Shown here piece by piece: positions 5,332-6,542 of a DNA stretch of 6,542 nucleotides. A program made the position numbers and the translations under genes. Numbering within the stretch: position 1 is the stretch's first letter; the number at the start of each line of letters is the position of its first letter. The notes under the pieces are model-generated. The model was not told where the DNA came from and did not search any database. It saw only the letters and a program-made list of their open reading frames with translations. The stretch covers positions 1 to 6,542 of the forward strand of contig JAGGVM010000104.1 of the NCBI GenBank assembly GCA_021157985.1, in the 5' to 3' direction. Source of the stretch: Nitrososphaerota archaeon. GTDB taxonomy: Archaea; Thermoproteota; Nitrososphaeria_A; Caldarchaeales; Wolframiiraptoraceae.

Positions 5332-6353
5332 GCTCTGAGTTTTGGGCTTTTCAGGACCTCGGGGTTTAGGATCCAGAGAGGTTTTTCGCCTTTGAGTATC
5401 CGCATGGCCTCCGCTATGGAGTATTCGTCCATCAGCGAGAAGCTCTTCGTGGTGCCGGAGGCGATGTGCGGGGTTAGGATCACGTTATCGAATTGGAAGA
5501 TCGGGTGGTCGGGCGGTATCGGCTCGGGATCGAAGACGTCGAGCGCGGCGAACTCGACTATCCCCTCCTTCAACGCCCAGACGAGGGCATCGGTGTCCAC
5601 TATCGCTCCTCTCGCCGTGTTTATCAGGTATACTCCGCGCTTCATCTTCGAGAACTCTCTGCGGCCGATCATGTGCCTGGTTTCCTCGGTGAGCGGGGCA
5701 TGGATCGTTATGACGTCGGAGAACTTCAGCAACTCGTCTAAGCTCGATACGGGCTCGCCGCCGACGGACCTTATCAGGCTTGGGGGAATGTATGGATCGT
5801 AGACGAAGATCTTCTTCGGCTTGAAGGGCTTGAGGAGCTCGAAGACCCTGAAGCCTATGTTGCCTAAACCGATTATCCCTATGGCCAAGTCCTCGATCGA
5901 GGGACTCACCAAAGCCTTAAGCCCCTCGATGTCCCGAGACGCCCACCCACCTCTCCTCACATATTCATCGGCTTTATGCACCTTTCTCAAAGCAGTTAGA
6001 AGGAGGGCCACGGCCATCTGGGCGACGGAGTCCTTGAGAACGATCGAGGGAAGCCTGGAAGCGATTACCCCCTCCTCGGTCGCGTCCTCCAGCACCAAGT
6101 TATCGTATCCAACGCCCCATCTTACAACGGCCTTAAGCCTCGGGAGCAATCTGAAGACACGTTTGTTGTAGATCAGGGTGGCCGCGGCTATCACGACGTC
6201 GACTTCTCCCAGCTTCTCCCTTATCTCATCATCCGGAGCATCCCTGGCTATCGATACTCGGATGAACTTAACGTCCTCCGATCCAGCGAGCTTAGCCGGA
6301 TCCGTGTACAAGCCGAAGAACCTTAGATTAACCACGCCGATTACATGGCTCAT
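5316..6353 (-). CDS. NAD-dependent D-2-hydroxyacid dehydrogenase (phosphoglycerate dehydrogenase/CtBP-like)
   Basis: This is a cytosolic oxidoreductase of 345 residues that interconverts a 2-ketoacid and a D-2-hydroxyacid. The substrate-binding domain (1 to about 105 and about 305-330) contains VVRWGVGYDN at 76-85. The Rossmann domain has GLGNIG at 162-167 and Asp186 (VYDPY) ending the second strand, which predicts NAD rather than NADP. The catalytic triad is complete: Arg248 in NTARGAIVD, Glu277 in FDPEP and His296 in TPHIASG. There is no ACT or other regulatory domain, unlike long bacterial SerA. The C-terminus runs about 20 residues past the usual end (LNPEVLKSPKLRAKIRT) and is basic. The substrate could be 3-phosphoglycerate, glyoxylate/hydroxypyruvate or another ketoacid; no serine-pathway neighbour settles it. 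The start is ATG at 6353, diverging from the decarboxylase gene. There is no Shine-Dalgarno sequence, but a weak promoter lies 26 bp upstream. Confidence 0.93.
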   Translation of the reverse strand: MSHVIGVVNLRFFGLYTDPAKLAGSEDVKFIRVSIARDAPDDEIREKLGEVDVVIAAATLIYNKRVFRLLPRLKAVVRWGVGYDNLVLEDATEEGVIASRLPSIVLKDSVAQMAVALLLTALRKVHKADEYVRRGGWASRDIEGLKALVSPSIEDLAIGIIGLGNIGFRVFELLKPFKPKKIFVYDPYIPPSLIRSVGGEPVSSLDELLKFSDVITIHAPLTEETRHMIGRREFSKMKRGVYLINTARGAIVDTDALVWALKEGIVEFAALDVFDPEPIPPDHPIFQFDNVILTPHIASGTTKSFSLMDEYSIAEAMRILKGEKPLWILNPEVLKSPKLRAKIRT

Positions 6354-6374
6354 GGGAGATCTATTGATTGATCC

Positions 6375-6390
6375 TAGTTATCGTTTTCTC
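6375..6390 (-). promoter_or_regulatory. Weak promoter of the dehydrogenase gene
   Basis: Read on the - strand, GAGAAAA (BRE-like) is followed by CGATAACTA, centred near 6379 and about 26 bp before the ATG at 6353. This suggests a leaderless transcript, which fits the absence of a Shine-Dalgarno sequence. The TATA match is poor, so the call is tentative. Confidence 0.35.
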
Positions 6391-6398
6391 TTCGAAGA
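6389..6398. repeat. 10-bp perfect palindrome between divergent promoters
   Basis: TCTTCGAAGA reads the same on both strands and sits between the putative dehydrogenase promoter and the decarboxylase promoter. It could be a binding site for a dimeric regulator, but a palindrome of this length can occur by chance, and no second copy is seen in the window. Confidence 0.3.
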
Positions 6399-6404
6399 AG
6401 CTGA

Positions 6405-6422
6405 TCGGAAATCCTTTTAAAT
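6405..6422 (+). promoter_or_regulatory. BRE/TATA promoter of the SpeD-family gene
   Basis: CGGAAATCC followed by TTTTAAAT (6415-6422) is close to the archaeal BRE plus TATA consensus and is one of the clearest promoters in the window. Transcription would start near 6445, leaving a leader of about 24 nt that contains a G-rich Shine-Dalgarno sequence. Confidence 0.6.
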
Positions 6423-6452
6423 TGTTTTATCATTAAAAACTTGGCTCTTCTC

Positions 6453-6462
6453 GGGGGGGAGA
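6453..6462 (+). promoter_or_regulatory. Shine-Dalgarno sequence of the SpeD-family gene
   Basis: GGGGGGGAGA ends 6 nt before GTG 6469 and 15 nt before the next in-frame start, ATG 6478. The spacing therefore favours GTG. An in-frame TGA directly before the GTG (6466-6468) rules out a longer protein. Confidence 0.55.
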
Positions 6463-6468
6463 ATCTGA

Positions 6469-6542
6469 GTGGCGAAGATGAAAGTGTTGGGGCGGCACAT
6501 AATAGCGGAACTGCATGGATGCGACCCCGATCTACTGACGGA
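6469..6542 (+). CDS. Pyruvoyl-dependent S-adenosylmethionine or arginine decarboxylase, 3' end missing
   Basis: Only the first 24 codons are in the window. After an initial GTG and two codons, the sequence MKVLGRHIIAELHGCDPDLL is the recognisable N-terminus of the SpeD proenzyme family (bacterial and archaeal class, pattern GRHxIxELxGCD). The family cuts itself at a Ser to make the pyruvoyl cofactor. Members make decarboxylated S-adenosylmethionine for spermidine synthesis, but in crenarchaea a paralogue has become an arginine decarboxylase, and this fragment cannot tell the two apart. The self-cleavage site lies beyond the window edge. The start is set by the Shine-Dalgarno spacing and the stop codon just upstream. 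It diverges from the dehydrogenase gene across 115 bp. Confidence 0.85.
   Translation, partial: MAKMKVLGRHIIAELHGCDPDLLT

Noticed and set aside
5392..6171. Several + strand open frames opposite the dehydrogenase gene
   Set aside because: The - strand gene has an intact catalytic triad and Rossmann motif over its whole length. The opposite frames are Ser/Thr/Pro-rich shadows without recognisable domains.
6354..6468. C/D box guide RNA in the divergent gap
   Set aside because: On the - strand ATGATAA resembles a C box with one mismatch, but no properly spaced D box or C'/D' pair follows on either strand. The other gaps also lack the pattern.
1..6542. CRISPR array, insertion sequence, integrase site or defence system
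   Set aside because: No spaced direct repeats, terminal inverted repeats or target duplications were seen, and no gene resembles a transposase, integrase, Cas or toxin protein. The tRNA 3' end is not repeated within the window.

Overview
The window reads as a piece of chromosome from a thermophilic archaeon. The evidence is a geranylgeranylglyceryl phosphate synthase (archaeal ether-lipid synthesis), a full-length archaeal-type threonyl-tRNA synthetase carrying the archaeal N-terminal editing domain, a KaiC-like single-domain ATPase, and a tRNA-Lys gene interrupted by an intron with an archaeal bulge-helix-bulge splice site. The promoters are TATA-type with purine-rich BRE-like sequence, and arginine is coded mostly by AGG/AGA, a habit common in thermophiles. 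An undivided threonyl-tRNA synthetase argues against the Sulfolobus and Aeropyrum lineages, where editing and catalysis are often on separate proteins. A TACK-type archaeon such as a korarchaeon or a relative is my guess, with low confidence at phylum level.

Layout. On the + strand: the C-terminal two thirds of GGGP synthase (1-506), an M29 metallo-aminopeptidase (535-1635), a KaiC-family ATPase (1683-2426), a 69-residue putative zinc-binding protein (2495-2704) and threonyl-tRNA synthetase (2729-4594). On the - strand: a DUF429 predicted RNase-H-fold protein whose 3' end overlaps that of the synthetase by 27 bp. Then tRNA-Lys(CTT) on the + strand (5207-5302, 22-nt intron). Next, on the - strand, is an NAD-dependent D-2-hydroxyacid dehydrogenase (5316-6353). 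The last feature, on the + strand, is the first 24 codons of a pyruvoyl-dependent decarboxylase of the SpeD/ArgDC family (from 6469). No gap between genes exceeds about 115 bp.

How it works together. This is mostly housekeeping: membrane lipid headgroup assembly, peptide turnover, aminoacylation of tRNA-Thr, a lysine tRNA and polyamine synthesis. The zinc-ribbon-like protein and threonyl-tRNA synthetase are 24 bp apart and very likely cotranscribed. The aminopeptidase, ATPase and zinc-protein genes each have their own TATA-like element. The 5' end of the tRNA and the DUF429 gene appear to share one AT-rich divergent promoter, which moves the likely DUF429 start to an internal TTG. I found no mobile element, CRISPR array, integrase or toxin-antitoxin pair, and no clear sign of a novel multi-gene system. 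The least understood pieces are the zinc-ribbon-like protein, the DUF429 protein and the KaiC-like ATPase.
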